A stretch of DNA of 64,000 nt from NCBI GenBank assembly GCA_030442035.1, contig JAUJEA010000013.1, forward strand, positions 124,001-188,000. The letters are read 5' to 3'. Both the position numbers and the translations under genes were made by a program. Origin of the DNA: Splendidivirga corallicola. Lineage in GTDB: Bacteria; Bacteroidota; Bacteroidia; Cytophagales; Cyclobacteriaceae. The notes below the pieces were generated by a model. That model had not been told where the DNA came from, made no database searches, and worked only from the letters and a program-made list of their open reading frames with translations. This document shows, piece after piece, positions 27,381 to 36,469 of the stretch. Position 1 is the first letter of the stretch, and every line of letters starts with the position of its first letter.

Positions 27381-28436
27381 TTAATGATCCATGCCATAAG
27401 TAACACTGATAGGCAAATGATCCGTTATATTGATGTCTTTACGCGTTTCGTGCTTTAGGATTTTAATATTCTTGCTGGAAAATTGATAGTCAATCCTAAG
27501 CATAGGTAGCGCACCATTGTATGTAAAGCCAAAACCATTTCCACCCTTTTCAAGAGAGTTATTCAGCTTTTCTCTTAAACTGTGATAAACATAGCTGTAG
27601 GGAAGGTCATTAAAATCCCCGGTGACAATCACAGGATAGGGAGTATTTTGAATAGATTGAATGAGTTTATCTATTTGCCGGGATCTGTCGATGAACCCAT
27701 TTTTTAATCTGGAAAAAACACTTTCTGCCAAACCAGAGGGGTTAGCAGTCAGACTATCACTTTCCATATCAGGAAGATTTAACGACTCCAAGTGAACATT
27801 ATAAACACGAATTGTATCTTGATCAAAAGCAAAATCAGCAAACAGTGCCCGCTTATATTGATCAAGCTTAACCTCTCCGGCATGTATGAAAGACCTTTTA
27901 CTGAAAATTGCCAGACCGGTCGTCAAATAGGTCTTATTGAGCTCATTATTCGGAAGGTGAAGGTTAGTATAACCTGCTGCTCTCATAGCCTTAGATACAT
28001 CAAAAGCAGGATAAATTTCATAGCTGCAATACTCTTGAAAGCAAATGATGTCCGGTTCCAGACTGGTACTTTTTTCAATGATTTTATTGAAGATTTCCCG
28101 GTCTTTCCTGCCTACCCTTGGGTATGGATTAAAACATCTGGTATTATAACTAAGAATTCTAAAACTGTTCTCACCGGTTTCTTTTATGATGTTGAACGAA
28201 ACAGTGCTAAGAATAAAGGAATAACCAAGGATCAATACAGCGATGGAAATCAAGGAATATACCCTTTTTCTGATTAGCCAATAAACAACAAAGGCAAAAT
28301 TGAGAATTAGAAAAAATGGAATGGTATAACCTATAAACCCCAGGATCCAAAACTTATGTGGTGGAAACAAAACGGATAAAAAGGCCAAAATTGCCAGAAT
28401 TGATAAAACAATATTTATTTTTAGTGCTTTCTTCAA
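27381..28436 (-). CDS. Endonuclease/exonuclease/phosphatase-family membrane protein
   Basis: A 351-residue protein with three N-terminal TM segments (about 8-25, 32-55, 60-82) and a C-terminal EEP domain: RILSYNTRCFNPY, EPDIICFQEYC (catalytic Glu), RVYNVHLESL, PVIVTGDFNDLPYSYVY and the final NITDHLPISVTY with the conserved Asp-His pair. The active site looks complete. Substrate could be nucleic acid, phosphoinositide-like or other phosphoester. A common Bacteroidota type of unknown role. Confidence 0.88.
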   Translation of the reverse strand: MKKALKINIVLSILAILAFLSVLFPPHKFWILGFIGYTIPFFLILNFAFVVYWLIRKRVYSLISIAVLILGYSFILSTVSFNIIKETGENSFRILSYNTRCFNPYPRVGRKDREIFNKIIEKSTSLEPDIICFQEYCSYEIYPAFDVSKAMRAAGYTNLHLPNNELNKTYLTTGLAIFSKRSFIHAGEVKLDQYKRALFADFAFDQDTIRVYNVHLESLNLPDMESDSLTANPSGLAESVFSRLKNGFIDRSRQIDKLIQSIQNTPYPVIVTGDFNDLPYSYVYHSLREKLNNSLEKGGNGFGFTYNGALPMLRIDYQFSSKNIKILKHETRKDINITDHLPISVTYGMDH

Positions 28437-28655
28437 ATCTTTAAATTCAGCAGTGGTGGTGCATAATAGCTTTTGAAGGCAATTTATATGGTTTTAGTAA
28501 GTCTTTCCAGTAGATCATAGAGAGGGTGAAAATAGTTATTGTAGGACAAAATCAAAATCTTTGCAGGCAAACGATCGTTTGAAGATGGGAATAAATACCG
28601 ATGTACATCCGTGGCACATTTTGTGCTATAACTCACGAAACAGTAAGAAAACAAT

Positions 28656-29123
28656 ATGTCTCTTATAAAAAGAACTATCATACTGGCCCTTGGGCCAATT
28701 CTATTTTTAAGTGCCTGTGGAGAATATGAGGCTCCTGAATTTCATAGAATAAAAAACTTAAAAGTGCACAAGGTTTCAGGTAAGATCATAACACTGAAAG
28801 GAAATGCACTTTTTACAAATCCTAACAGTGTAGGTTTCAAAATAAAAGATATTGACATTGACCTCTACATAGCTGAAAAGAATGTTGCCAAAATCACTGA
28901 AACATCTATTACGAAGGTCCCTTCAGATAACAATTTTGAGGTACCATTCGAAGTAAACGTGCCTACCAAAGAGATAAAGGGTAAGGTGATCAATCAATTG
29001 TTGGGGATGCTTGGTGGGCAGAAAATGCAGATCCAATTCAAAGGCAATATCAAATTTGGGAAATTTGGGATTAACAAAACTACCCCCGTTGCACATAAAG
29101 ATGAGATAAAACTCAAAATTTGA
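28656..29123 (+). CDS. LEA14-like (LEA type 2) lipoprotein
   Basis: A 155-residue lipoprotein (lipobox FLSAC, Cys21) with a single immunoglobulin-like LEA type 2 domain: IKNLKVHKVSGKIITLKGNALFTNPNSVGFKIKDIDIDLYIAEKNVAKI...VPSDNNFEVPFEVNV. These domains are linked to desiccation and stress tolerance in plants; the bacterial role is unknown. It precedes the tail-specific protease gene by 185 bp. Confidence 0.8.
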   Translation: MSLIKRTIILALGPILFLSACGEYEAPEFHRIKNLKVHKVSGKIITLKGNALFTNPNSVGFKIKDIDIDLYIAEKNVAKITETSITKVPSDNNFEVPFEVNVPTKEIKGKVINQLLGMLGGQKMQIQFKGNIKFGKFGINKTTPVAHKDEIKLKI

Positions 29124-29308
29124 CGTTAAATAATGTTAAGAACCTTACTAAGTGGCCTAGGATTGGCATTTACGTATTTTAACTTTTTGTTTTTATCATT
29201 AATTTTCAGCATTATAACTCAGAATGAGGATGTACGTTATTAAAGAGTAGCTTCAGGCAAATCAATGGGAGTCTTATGGCGTACCACACAACAAGAAACA
29301 AATTAACA

Positions 29309-31393
29309 ATGAAAAATAGATTATATGTCTTTACACCGCTATTCCTGATTTTCTTTCTGTTCAGTTCTTATGAACCCACCAGAGAGGTAGCGGATAAAAA
29401 TGAGGTATTGGTCAGACTGATCATGCAGAGCTTGGATCAAGGGCATTTTCAGAACAAATCAGTGGATGATCAATTTTCCAACAGTGTTTTCAACGACTAT
29501 GTAGAACAAATTGATTTTAACAAAAAATTCCTGACTCAGGAAGATATGAATGTACTTGGGGCTTTCAGAGATCAAATCGATGATCAGGTAAATAAGGGAT
29601 CACTTGAATTCTTCTATCGTTCTGAAGAAATAGTTACCAAGAGAATTAGCGAGATAGCCGAATTTTATAAAGAAATTTTATCCAAGCCATTTGATTTCAC
29701 GAAAAAGGAAAACATCGAATTTGATGTTGAAAAAATAGAATTTCCCGCGAACAGCAAAGAGTTGAAGGAAACCTGGAGGAAATACCTAAAATATAGAACC
29801 TTGGTAAGATTGGCAGATGCTATAAAGATCCAGGAAACCAGGAAGGAAAAAGGGGAGAAGATAGAGGTAAAGAGTTTTAAGGCTTTGGAAGAAAAGGCGC
29901 GAAAAGATGTGCTGGAGAGCCATGATGAATGGTTCAACCGGATGTTCAAGCTGGAGCAGGATGATTGGTTATCCATTTACCTCAATACCATCACAGCTAC
30001 TTACGACCCTCATACCAACTATTTACCACCAAGAGATAAGGAAAATTTCGATATTGCCATGGCCGGGCAGCTGGAAGGTATTGGTGCCAGGTTAATGGAT
30101 AAAGACGGTTATGTAACTGTGAGCGAAATAGTTCCGGGAAGCGCATGCTGGAAACAGGGGGATCTGAGTGTTGGCGATAAGATACTGAAAGTTGGTCAGG
30201 GAGATGAGGAGCCTTTGGATATAGTTAACATGAGAACGGACTATGCTGTTAAATTCATTCGAGGTAAAAAGGGTACTGAGGTTCGGTTAACAGTCCAGAA
30301 ATTGGATGGAAGTAACATGGTTATTCCCATCATAAGGGATGTTGTGGTTATCAAAGAAACTTATGCAAAATCTGCTATCATAGATGGTACAGGCTACATT
30401 AAGCTACCCAAATTTTATGCTAACTTCCAGGACCTTGAAGGCAGAAGATGTGCAGTAGATGTTCAAAAGGAAATCGAACGGTTGAAAGAAGAGAACGTGA
30501 ACGGGTTAGTACTTGATTTACGTGATAATGGTGGGGGATCTTTACAGGACGTCGTTGAAATGGCAGGCCTGTTCATAGAAAAAGGCCCCATCGTTCAGGT
30601 AAAAGGAAAGAGAGGAGAACCGAGGGTATTTGAAGATAGAGATCCGGATGTATTGTATGATGGACCATTGGTGATTATGGTCAATTCTTATAGTGCCTCC
30701 GCCTCTGAAATTCTTGCTGCAGCCATGCAGGATTATGACAGAGCTGTTATTCTGGGAAGCAGTCCTGCAACTTTTGGAAAAGGCACAGTGCAAAGACCAT
30801 TTAATCTGGATGGTTTTATTTCAGAGGATTATGCCGATATCAAACCTTTAGGCGCCATAAAATTAACATTGCAGAAATTCTATAGAATTAATGGTGGTGC
30901 TACTCAATTGAAAGGTGTGAAACCGGATATCATTCTGCCGGATACACGTAGTTACCTCGATATTGGAGAAAAAGAGCAGGATCATCCTATTCCCTGGGAT
31001 GAAATTGAGCCGCTTAAGTTCAGAAAGTGGGAAAAGTCGATCCCTGATATTGATAATTTGAGAGAAAAAAGCATCGTAAGAACAACTGATAATGAGACTT
31101 TTGAATTGATTGATGAAAGTGCCAGGATCTACAAAGAGCGCCAAAAAGATACGCGTTTCTCCCTGAATTTGAAAGAATATCAAGATAAGGCTGCTGGCAT
31201 TGAAAAAGTTGCGAGCAAATACAGAAACATTCTAAAAGAAGTTCCGGGAATCAAAATTTCAAGAACTGTTTTTGATCAGAATTTGATCGATGGCGATTCA
31301 CTTGCCCTCAAAGATGCAAACAGATGGTATGCATCTATCCGGAAGGATGTATATGTTCATGAGGCGGTGAATATTGTCAATGATATGAAATAG
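29309..31393 (+). CDS. prc: Carboxy-terminal (tail-specific) processing protease, S41 family
   Basis: A 694-residue periplasmic protease when started at the ATG at 29309, which gives a clean signal peptide; the ATG at 29276 adds 11 residues. Order: N-terminal helical domain, PDZ domain (GIGARLMDKDGYVTVSEIVPGSACWKQGDLSVGDKILKVG), S41 catalytic core with GLVLDLRDNGGGSLQDVVEMAG, the serine motif NSYSASASEILAAAMQDY and the lysine motif TFGKGTVQRP, then a DUF3340-like C-terminal region. The Ser-Lys dyad is intact. It degrades or trims envelope proteins from their C-termini. Followed by a strong terminator. Confidence 0.92.
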   Translation: MKNRLYVFTPLFLIFFLFSSYEPTREVADKNEVLVRLIMQSLDQGHFQNKSVDDQFSNSVFNDYVEQIDFNKKFLTQEDMNVLGAFRDQIDDQVNKGSLEFFYRSEEIVTKRISEIAEFYKEILSKPFDFTKKENIEFDVEKIEFPANSKELKETWRKYLKYRTLVRLADAIKIQETRKEKGEKIEVKSFKALEEKARKDVLESHDEWFNRMFKLEQDDWLSIYLNTITATYDPHTNYLPPRDKENFDIAMAGQLEGIGARLMDKDGYVTVSEIVPGSACWKQGDLSVGDKILKVGQGDEEPLDIVNMRTDYAVKFIRGKKGTEVRLTVQKLDGSNMVIPIIRDVVVIKETYAKSAIIDGTGYIKLPKFYANFQDLEGRRCAVDVQKEIERLKEENVNGLVLDLRDNGGGSLQDVVEMAGLFIEKGPIVQVKGKRGEPRVFEDRDPDVLYDGPLVIMVNSYSASASEILAAAMQDYDRAVILGSSPATFGKGTVQRPFNLDGFISEDYADIKPLGAIKLTLQKFYRINGGATQLKGVKPDIILPDTRSYLDIGEKEQDHPIPWDEIEPLKFRKWEKSIPDIDNLREKSIVRTTDNETFELIDESARIYKERQKDTRFSLNLKEYQDKAAGIEKVASKYRNILKEVPGIKISRTVFDQNLIDGDSLALKDANRWYASIRKDVYVHEAVNIVNDMK

Positions 31394-31413
31394 ATAAAAT
31401 TTAAAGTTTAGAT

Positions 31414-31446
31414 AAAAATCCACTGGTTCACGTCAGTGGATTTTTT
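31414..31446 (+). terminator. Rho-independent terminator after prc
   Basis: AAAAATCCACTG (31414-31425) pairs with CAGTGGATTTTT (31434-31445), 8-nt loop, followed by further T. Typical intrinsic terminator 21 bp after the prc stop codon. Confidence 0.88.
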
Positions 31447-31484
31447 GTTGCATCATATATCTGATAGTCTTAAGTAAAAAATGA

Positions 31485-33101
31485 ATGAAAAAAATCTCTC
31501 CATTCATATGGATGTTAACAATTCATTTGATTTCGATAGATGCTTATACTAAAGACTTCATAGTATCCTCTTATGGAAAAAAGGGAAAGGAGGTCACAGG
31601 AACTATCATTGATCCATTTGATGCGCAGTATGCTTTTGATGGAGCGAATGGCAGAATAAGACCTGGAGATCGGATACTCATGAGAGGAGGAACATATGAT
31701 CCATTAGTTGTTCGTTTGAGCGGATCTTCGCAATCTATCGGCACATTTCCCGAATGGAAAGGAACGCAGATCCACATTTTACCATATGATGGTGAAAGGG
31801 TTATTATTGAAAGTAGTGCAATGGGTTCAAAAACAACAGGGATCGATAAGTGTTTACAGATTGGTGATTATGACAATGGCCGTTTTACAGGTGGTGAAGA
31901 TGTTTGGGTTTGGAATCTGGAAGTAACCAGTGCCAATCCCAACAGGATAAGAACCGAATCCGGATGGGTAGGAGCCACCAGTGGAGTATGGATCTATGCA
32001 AAACGGTGCCGTCTCATCAATTGCCTGGTTTATGATAACCCCGGAGTAGGTGTATATAGCTCTGTGGTAGGTAGAGAGTCCCGGATATATGGCAATATTA
32101 TTTTTAGCAATGGTTATGATGATAAAGATAGGGGTCATGGACATAATATCTACATTCAAAACGAAGAGGGAGCAGGCAGAAAAATCGTAAAGCACAATAT
32201 TCTCTGGAAAGCTGCTAATATGGGGTATCAATCCTATGCCTCTTTTAAAACACCTTCCAGAGGTGCTGATATATCTTGTATTGAGAATATTTCATTTAAC
32301 AATGGAACTATTTCCCATACTCGGAAAGGTGTCTATCAAATATTGGTTGGTGGTTATTCCCCGGTCAACAATGCAGAGGTTGATGGAAATCATGTATACA
32401 ACGATAATCCGGGAACAGGCATTAAGATTGGATACTCGGAGCAAAATACAAATACAATCTATAGGAATTTGGTAGCGAAAAATAATGTGATTCATAATGC
32501 TTCTTTTATTGTTGAAAATCCAAGAGATATCAGGTCTTTTAAGAACAACAAAATAATCTTTGTTGGAACTAAAATGACTTTATCGCACTTTGATCACTAT
32601 CCATTGTCGGCAACCTGGGATCAAAATGAGTACTACGACGGGATTGATAAATTTCAATACAGAGTGCTAACTTCAGATCCCGATGGAGAGGCACCCTGGA
32701 ATCATCCTGTTGAAAGAAAATACTATGATTTTACGGAGTGGAGGGAAAACCTTGGGATTGACAGGAATGCACAATACAGTGCTGACAAACCTAAAAATAT
32801 TGTGAAAATATTCAAAAATGAAATGGAGCTTGGAAGGGCTCATATTGTGGTGCATAACTTTGAGGGATTAGACGAGGCACAAATAGATTTAAGTGCTGTG
32901 TTGGAAAAAGGGCAGGAATATAAACTGAGAGATGTTCAGAATTTGTTTGGTGAAGTGCTGATTTCCGGTAAATATAATGGTTCGCTATTGACCGTTCCCC
33001 TTGATCTTGATGTTGCTACACCAACTAAAGGAAACTTGCGGACCATCTCACACACACATCGTAGGTTTAATGTTTTTTTAGTAGAAAAAATGGAAAAATA
33101 A
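31485..33101 (+). CDS. Secreted right-handed beta-helix protein
   Basis: A 538-residue exported protein (signal about 1-22). The N-terminal part (SYGKKGKEVTGTIIDPFDAQYAF..RIRPGDRILMRGGTY) is the standard entry to parallel beta-helix domains of pectate-lyase-like and related proteins; repeated rungs follow (SGVWIYAKRCRLINCLVYDNPGVGVYSS, GHNIYIQNEEG..IVKHNIL..). A C-terminal beta-sandwich-like region (about 440-535) follows. It could be a polysaccharide lyase or hydrolase, or merely bind glycan; no catalytic triad could be assigned by eye. Confidence 0.8.
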   Translation: MKKISPFIWMLTIHLISIDAYTKDFIVSSYGKKGKEVTGTIIDPFDAQYAFDGANGRIRPGDRILMRGGTYDPLVVRLSGSSQSIGTFPEWKGTQIHILPYDGERVIIESSAMGSKTTGIDKCLQIGDYDNGRFTGGEDVWVWNLEVTSANPNRIRTESGWVGATSGVWIYAKRCRLINCLVYDNPGVGVYSSVVGRESRIYGNIIFSNGYDDKDRGHGHNIYIQNEEGAGRKIVKHNILWKAANMGYQSYASFKTPSRGADISCIENISFNNGTISHTRKGVYQILVGGYSPVNNAEVDGNHVYNDNPGTGIKIGYSEQNTNTIYRNLVAKNNVIHNASFIVENPRDIRSFKNNKIIFVGTKMTLSHFDHYPLSATWDQNEYYDGIDKFQYRVLTSDPDGEAPWNHPVERKYYDFTEWRENLGIDRNAQYSADKPKNIVKIFKNEMELGRAHIVVHNFEGLDEAQIDLSAVLEKGQEYKLRDVQNLFGEVLISGKYNGSLLTVPLDLDVATPTKGNLRTISHTHRRFNVFLVEKMEK

Positions 33102-33146
33102 TAGTTTTGGATAACAGCTTTAAATTTAAACACAAGTAAAGACCTT

Positions 33147-33722
33147 ATGAAGATATCATTGTTCAAACCCTTATCATTCTTTCTTACTTTTATTTTGCTC
33201 AGCACTTCCGAACTCGTGGCACAGACTGTTAAACCGGATATGGTGGGAGTATCGATCAATAATTCATTTGCTCAGGAATTTTTGCCCAAATGGCAACGGG
33301 CCAGAGATTATACAATCAAGGTAGCAGAACTCATGCCTGAAGAGCATTATGATTTTAAAGTGACTGAGGACATATTCTCCTTCAGAGAACAATTGCAACA
33401 TATTACCAGAAACTTTTCATCATTGCAGTATTATATTACCGGAGAAAGAAAAAATCCATTAGCTGATACCAACTTTGAGAACATGTCGAAAAAAGAAATC
33501 ATCAAATCCTTGAAAAATGGATTTTCTTTTATTGAAGGGCTTCTCAATAAAACCAATGATGCAGATGCATCGCAGGAAGTGAATTTCTTTGCCAGGGATG
33601 TTTATATGACTAAAAAAGGAGTGTTTGAATTGTTGAGAAACCATGTGACTCATCACCGTGGTCAGGCCATTATTTATTTAAGACTACAGGGGATAAAACC
33701 TCCGAGGTATGTTGGTTGGTAA
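33147..33722 (+). CDS. DinB-family protein with signal peptide
   Basis: A 191-residue protein with a signal peptide (1-26, ending ELVAQ) and a DinB four-helix metal-binding domain. The three expected metal-ligand histidines can be placed in FREQLQHITRNF and NHVTHHRGQAIIYLRLQG. DinB-fold proteins include thiol-dependent transferases; export of one is a common Bacteroidota variation. It follows the beta-helix gene by 45 bp. Confidence 0.85.
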   Translation: MKISLFKPLSFFLTFILLSTSELVAQTVKPDMVGVSINNSFAQEFLPKWQRARDYTIKVAELMPEEHYDFKVTEDIFSFREQLQHITRNFSSLQYYITGERKNPLADTNFENMSKKEIIKSLKNGFSFIEGLLNKTNDADASQEVNFFARDVYMTKKGVFELLRNHVTHHRGQAIIYLRLQGIKPPRYVGW

Positions 33723-33803
33723 TGAATTTACTTTAATGTACAGGTCGGTTATTTTAACTTCAAGAATTAGGTCTATGGTAACATGCATCATAACTCGGAT
33801 ATC

Positions 33804-34106
33804 ATGATTTATATTACGCAATTGATTTTTGTGAAAGAAGGGAAAGAAAATGTTTTTCATGAATTCGAGGATTTTGCCATTCCATTGATGGAAAAATACA
33901 ATGGAAAAATAATCTATAGACTAAGGCCTCAAAAAGAAGCTTTCATTTCAGGAAATGACGAACACCCCTATGAAATTCACTTTATTTCATTTGACTCGGA
34001 AAACGGCCTGGACAGGTTTATGCGGGATGAGGGTAGAAAGAAATTCATCCACCTGAAAGAGGCATCGGTTAAGTCAATACTACTGATCAAAGGAAAAAAG
34101 ATGTGA
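33804..34106 (+). CDS. DUF1330-like dimeric alpha+beta barrel protein
   Basis: A 100-residue protein from the ATG at 33804 (another ATG lies at 33783). Pattern: MIYITQLIFVKEGKENVFHEFEDFAIPLMEKYNGKIIYRLRP, then HPYEIHFISFDSENGLDRFMRDEGRKKFIHL, typical of DUF1330 ferredoxin-fold proteins. Enzymatic role unknown. It is convergent with the RidA-like gene. Confidence 0.65.
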   Translation: MIYITQLIFVKEGKENVFHEFEDFAIPLMEKYNGKIIYRLRPQKEAFISGNDEHPYEIHFISFDSENGLDRFMRDEGRKKFIHLKEASVKSILLIKGKKM

Positions 34107-34121
34107 AAAATGAAAAAGTAG

Positions 34122-34158
34122 AGAAGATAAATGTCAGCTTTAAAGACATTTATCTTCT
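34122..34158. terminator. Bidirectional hairpin terminator
   Basis: AGAAGATAAATGTC (34122-34135) and GACATTTATCTTCT (34145-34158) form a perfect 14-bp stem with a 9-nt loop between two convergent genes. On the minus strand it is followed by a T-rich run; on the plus strand the T tract is weak. Confidence 0.7.
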
Positions 34159-34175
34159 GTTAAATCCGCACAGCC

Positions 34176-34619
34176 TCAAACATGTGCAATGAATTTTATC
34201 TCGATCAGCTGAGACGGAAAAGCTAGCCGAGGTGTTACAAGTAAGGTGCTGGATACCGCTGGTTTTGTTGATCCATACGCCTCTTTTCTCACTGATCCGG
34301 CCACCGCAAAGGCGGCATCCATATCTGTTACGTAGAGTACTTCTTCGACCACGTTGTCTAATGTGGCTCCGTAACTGTCCAAAATCTTTTGAGCATTCAG
34401 ATAGGTTTGCTTCATTTGGATTTCCATGTTTGTATGTTCCCGGATATTCCCTTCATCATCCACCGGAGCAGGACCTACAATGTTTCCTTCTCCATCATGA
34501 CTAAGTTGACCTGAGACATAAATCACATTTCCGACTTTGACTGCCTGTGCATAACCATATGCATCTTCCCAGGGAACTCCATGATCCCTTGTGTCTTTTG
34601 CTATGCTAATTGATTCCAT
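34176..34619 (-). CDS. RidA/YjgF-family protein, atypical
   Basis: A 147-residue protein of the RidA trimeric fold: YAQAVKVGNVIYVSGQLSHDGEGNIVG, MEIQMKQTYLNAQKILDSYGATLDNVVEEVLYVTDM, and LIEIKFIAHV at the end. The arginine that binds the imine/enamine carboxylate in archetypal RidA (in the xRSAVEV strand) is not at its usual place; the strand reads SSTLLVTPR. It is therefore probably a Rid subfamily without standard deaminase activity. It lies 28 bp downstream of the SDR gene and is likely in its operon. Confidence 0.85.
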   Translation of the reverse strand: MESISIAKDTRDHGVPWEDAYGYAQAVKVGNVIYVSGQLSHDGEGNIVGPAPVDDEGNIREHTNMEIQMKQTYLNAQKILDSYGATLDNVVEEVLYVTDMDAAFAVAGSVRKEAYGSTKPAVSSTLLVTPRLAFPSQLIEIKFIAHV

Positions 34620-34647
34620 TTTTGTTTGATTTATTGTTTAATGTTAA

Positions 34648-35538
34648 TTACAATTTTACTTCCAGTAAGTGATCCATCTGAAGAACGTCCTTTATTAAAC
34701 CTTTCTGGATGGGTTCAGTGCTGTTATTCAGCTCAATTGTTCCAAAGTCCAAACCCGCCACAGTGCGGAAAGGTCTTTCACTAACCCTGGTATGAATTAA
34801 GTGAGAAATCGCATCGGCAACGTCCTGTGTTACAGGAGCACCCGGACCGTTGTACATGTTGTCAAAATTCGATAATATGGCTTTTGGCGTTTGAGCAGTA
34901 TCTCCATAATTGCCTAATATGTGATTATCAGCCTCCTCGGGTCCACTATACAATAGGCCTGAAGGGAAGGGGCCTGGTTCCACGATGGCTACATCGATTC
35001 CCAATGGAGCCAATTCGTATTTTAGAGATTCACTATATGCTTCCAAAGCCCATTTGCTTGCACCATAGATACCGAAGTAAGGAAATGCTAACCTACCGGC
35101 CAGGGAAGATACGTTTATTATAAAACCACTGCGATGTTCCCGCATATGTGGTAAAAAGGCCTTGGAGACTCTTAAAACACCAAAGAAATTGGTATCAAAC
35201 TGTTGCTGCACCTGTTCTAAACTGTAAGCCTCAGTAATTCCCACAAACATCACCCCGGCGTTATTGATCAATACATCAATATTATCAGTGGATTTAATGA
35301 TTTGATCTACGGCTTTGTTTACGGAATGATCGTCGGTTACATCCAGTTCAACGACTTCTATAGCCAGGTTTTCACTATCTGCAATCTCCAGAAATTCTAT
35401 CTTTTTATGGGCGTTTTTACCCTCTGAACCTCGCATGGTGGCAAATACTTTATGCCCCTGCCTGGCCAATGTCAATACGGTCAAATAACCGATGCCATTG
35501 CTGCTACCGGTTACTACTACTTTTTTTTGCGTTGTCAT
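34648..35538 (-). CDS. Short-chain dehydrogenase/reductase
   Basis: A 296-residue classical SDR: cofactor loop VTGSSNGIG (TGxxxGIG), DVTDD, NNAGVM, active-site Ser in INVSSLAGRLAF, and YGASK (YxxxK). The absence of an acidic residue after the second strand (FATMRGSE) suggests NADP(H) preference. A TetR-type operator lies 40 bp upstream, so it is very probably repressed by the TetR gene next to it. Cotranscribed with the RidA-like gene. Confidence 0.92.
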   Translation of the reverse strand: MTTQKKVVVTGSSNGIGYLTVLTLARQGHKVFATMRGSEGKNAHKKIEFLEIADSENLAIEVVELDVTDDHSVNKAVDQIIKSTDNIDVLINNAGVMFVGITEAYSLEQVQQQFDTNFFGVLRVSKAFLPHMREHRSGFIINVSSLAGRLAFPYFGIYGASKWALEAYSESLKYELAPLGIDVAIVEPGPFPSGLLYSGPEEADNHILGNYGDTAQTPKAILSNFDNMYNGPGAPVTQDVADAISHLIHTRVSERPFRTVAGLDFGTIELNNSTEPIQKGLIKDVLQMDHLLEVKL

Positions 35539-35577
35539 TAATTTATTTGATTAGAAATAATAAAATTCGATGTTAAT

Positions 35578-35598
35578 ATTAGACCAGTCGTCTATTAA
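35578..35598. promoter_or_regulatory. TetR-type operator, copy 1 (SDR promoter)
   Basis: A 21-bp sequence with core TAGAC-N5-GTCTA lies 40 bp upstream of the SDR start. The same 21 bp occur exactly upstream of the tetR gene (36203-36223) and I saw no further copy in the window, which strongly marks it as the repressor's site. Confidence 0.85.
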
Positions 35599-35613
35599 AT
35601 AGGTAAAATTTTT

Positions 35614-36195
35614 TTAAGCCTTCAGAATGACGTTCATTGTATAGTCAACAAACAGGGTATATGGTTTTACAGAACGGGTAGCTTTCATGCGAATCAAGGC
35701 TCCTTCCCAGTTATTCAAAATAAAATCAGCCAGATCATCAGCAGACAAGTCACTTCTGAATTCTCCCATTTCCTGACCTTCCTTGATGCACTGACTAATA
35801 ACCCCTTTCCAGCTAGAGAATTTTTGATCCATCAATAATTGCATTGAATCATATTGTCCGGCTAGCTCATTGCTGCATTTTCCCATCAAACAACCCTCTT
35901 TAAATCCTGAACTTTCGTAAACTTTCTCGTTATTCTGAAACATGGATATCAACCGTTCGCCGGGACCTTTGCTTTTATCCGAAAGAACAGAGCTCATGTA
36001 TTTCAAGATATTATTGGCATAATGTGCTATTACCTTTTCCCCGAAATCTTCCTTACTCTTGAAGTAGTAATAAAATGAACCTTTCGGAATACCCGCCTCA
36101 TCCAGCAATTCTTTTAAGCCCAAATGATGATATCCTTTTCGGTTCATGATCTCTATCCCAAGATCCAGTATACGATTGATATTGTCTTCTTTCAT
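35614..36195 (-). CDS. TetR/AcrR-family transcriptional regulator
   Basis: A 193-residue repressor with the TetR helix-turn-helix at about 17-50 (GYHHLGLKELLDEAGIPKGSFYYYFKSKEDF) and a ligand-binding C-terminal domain. Its start codon is 7 bp from one copy of the palindromic operator and its stop codon is 15 bp from the other, so it should repress both itself and the SDR-RidA pair. Inducer unknown; SDR neighbours suggest a reactive carbonyl or ketone. Confidence 0.92.
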   Translation of the reverse strand: MKEDNINRILDLGIEIMNRKGYHHLGLKELLDEAGIPKGSFYYYFKSKEDFGEKVIAHYANNILKYMSSVLSDKSKGPGERLISMFQNNEKVYESSGFKEGCLMGKCSNELAGQYDSMQLLMDQKFSSWKGVISQCIKEGQEMGEFRSDLSADDLADFILNNWEGALIRMKATRSVKPYTLFVDYTMNVILKA

Positions 36196-36202
36196 TATCT
36201 GT

Positions 36203-36223
36203 ATTAGACCAGTCGTCTATTAA
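36203..36223. promoter_or_regulatory. TetR-type operator, copy 2 (tetR promoter)
   Basis: Identical over 21 bp to the site at 35578-35598, core TAGAC-N5-GTCTA. It lies 7 bp before the tetR start codon, consistent with autorepression. Confidence 0.85.
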
Positions 36224-36469
36224 TTATTAAACTGAATAACGAGTGTTAAAACTAAAGGTTACGGATTATTAGAACTTTTTATGATCAGTTCTCTCTGGGC
36301 CAAGTGGTGATTAGGATATCAAAAGAATTCCGAATGACCTTTTCTATGGAAAATTAAGCTGTTGAAAGGAGCCCGGACTAGCCTAATTCGGTACATCTTT
36401 GGTAATTTCTGTCCTATCACTTCTTTGAAAACTTTCCTATCTTAGAGAAAACTATGGGTTGATTAAAAC

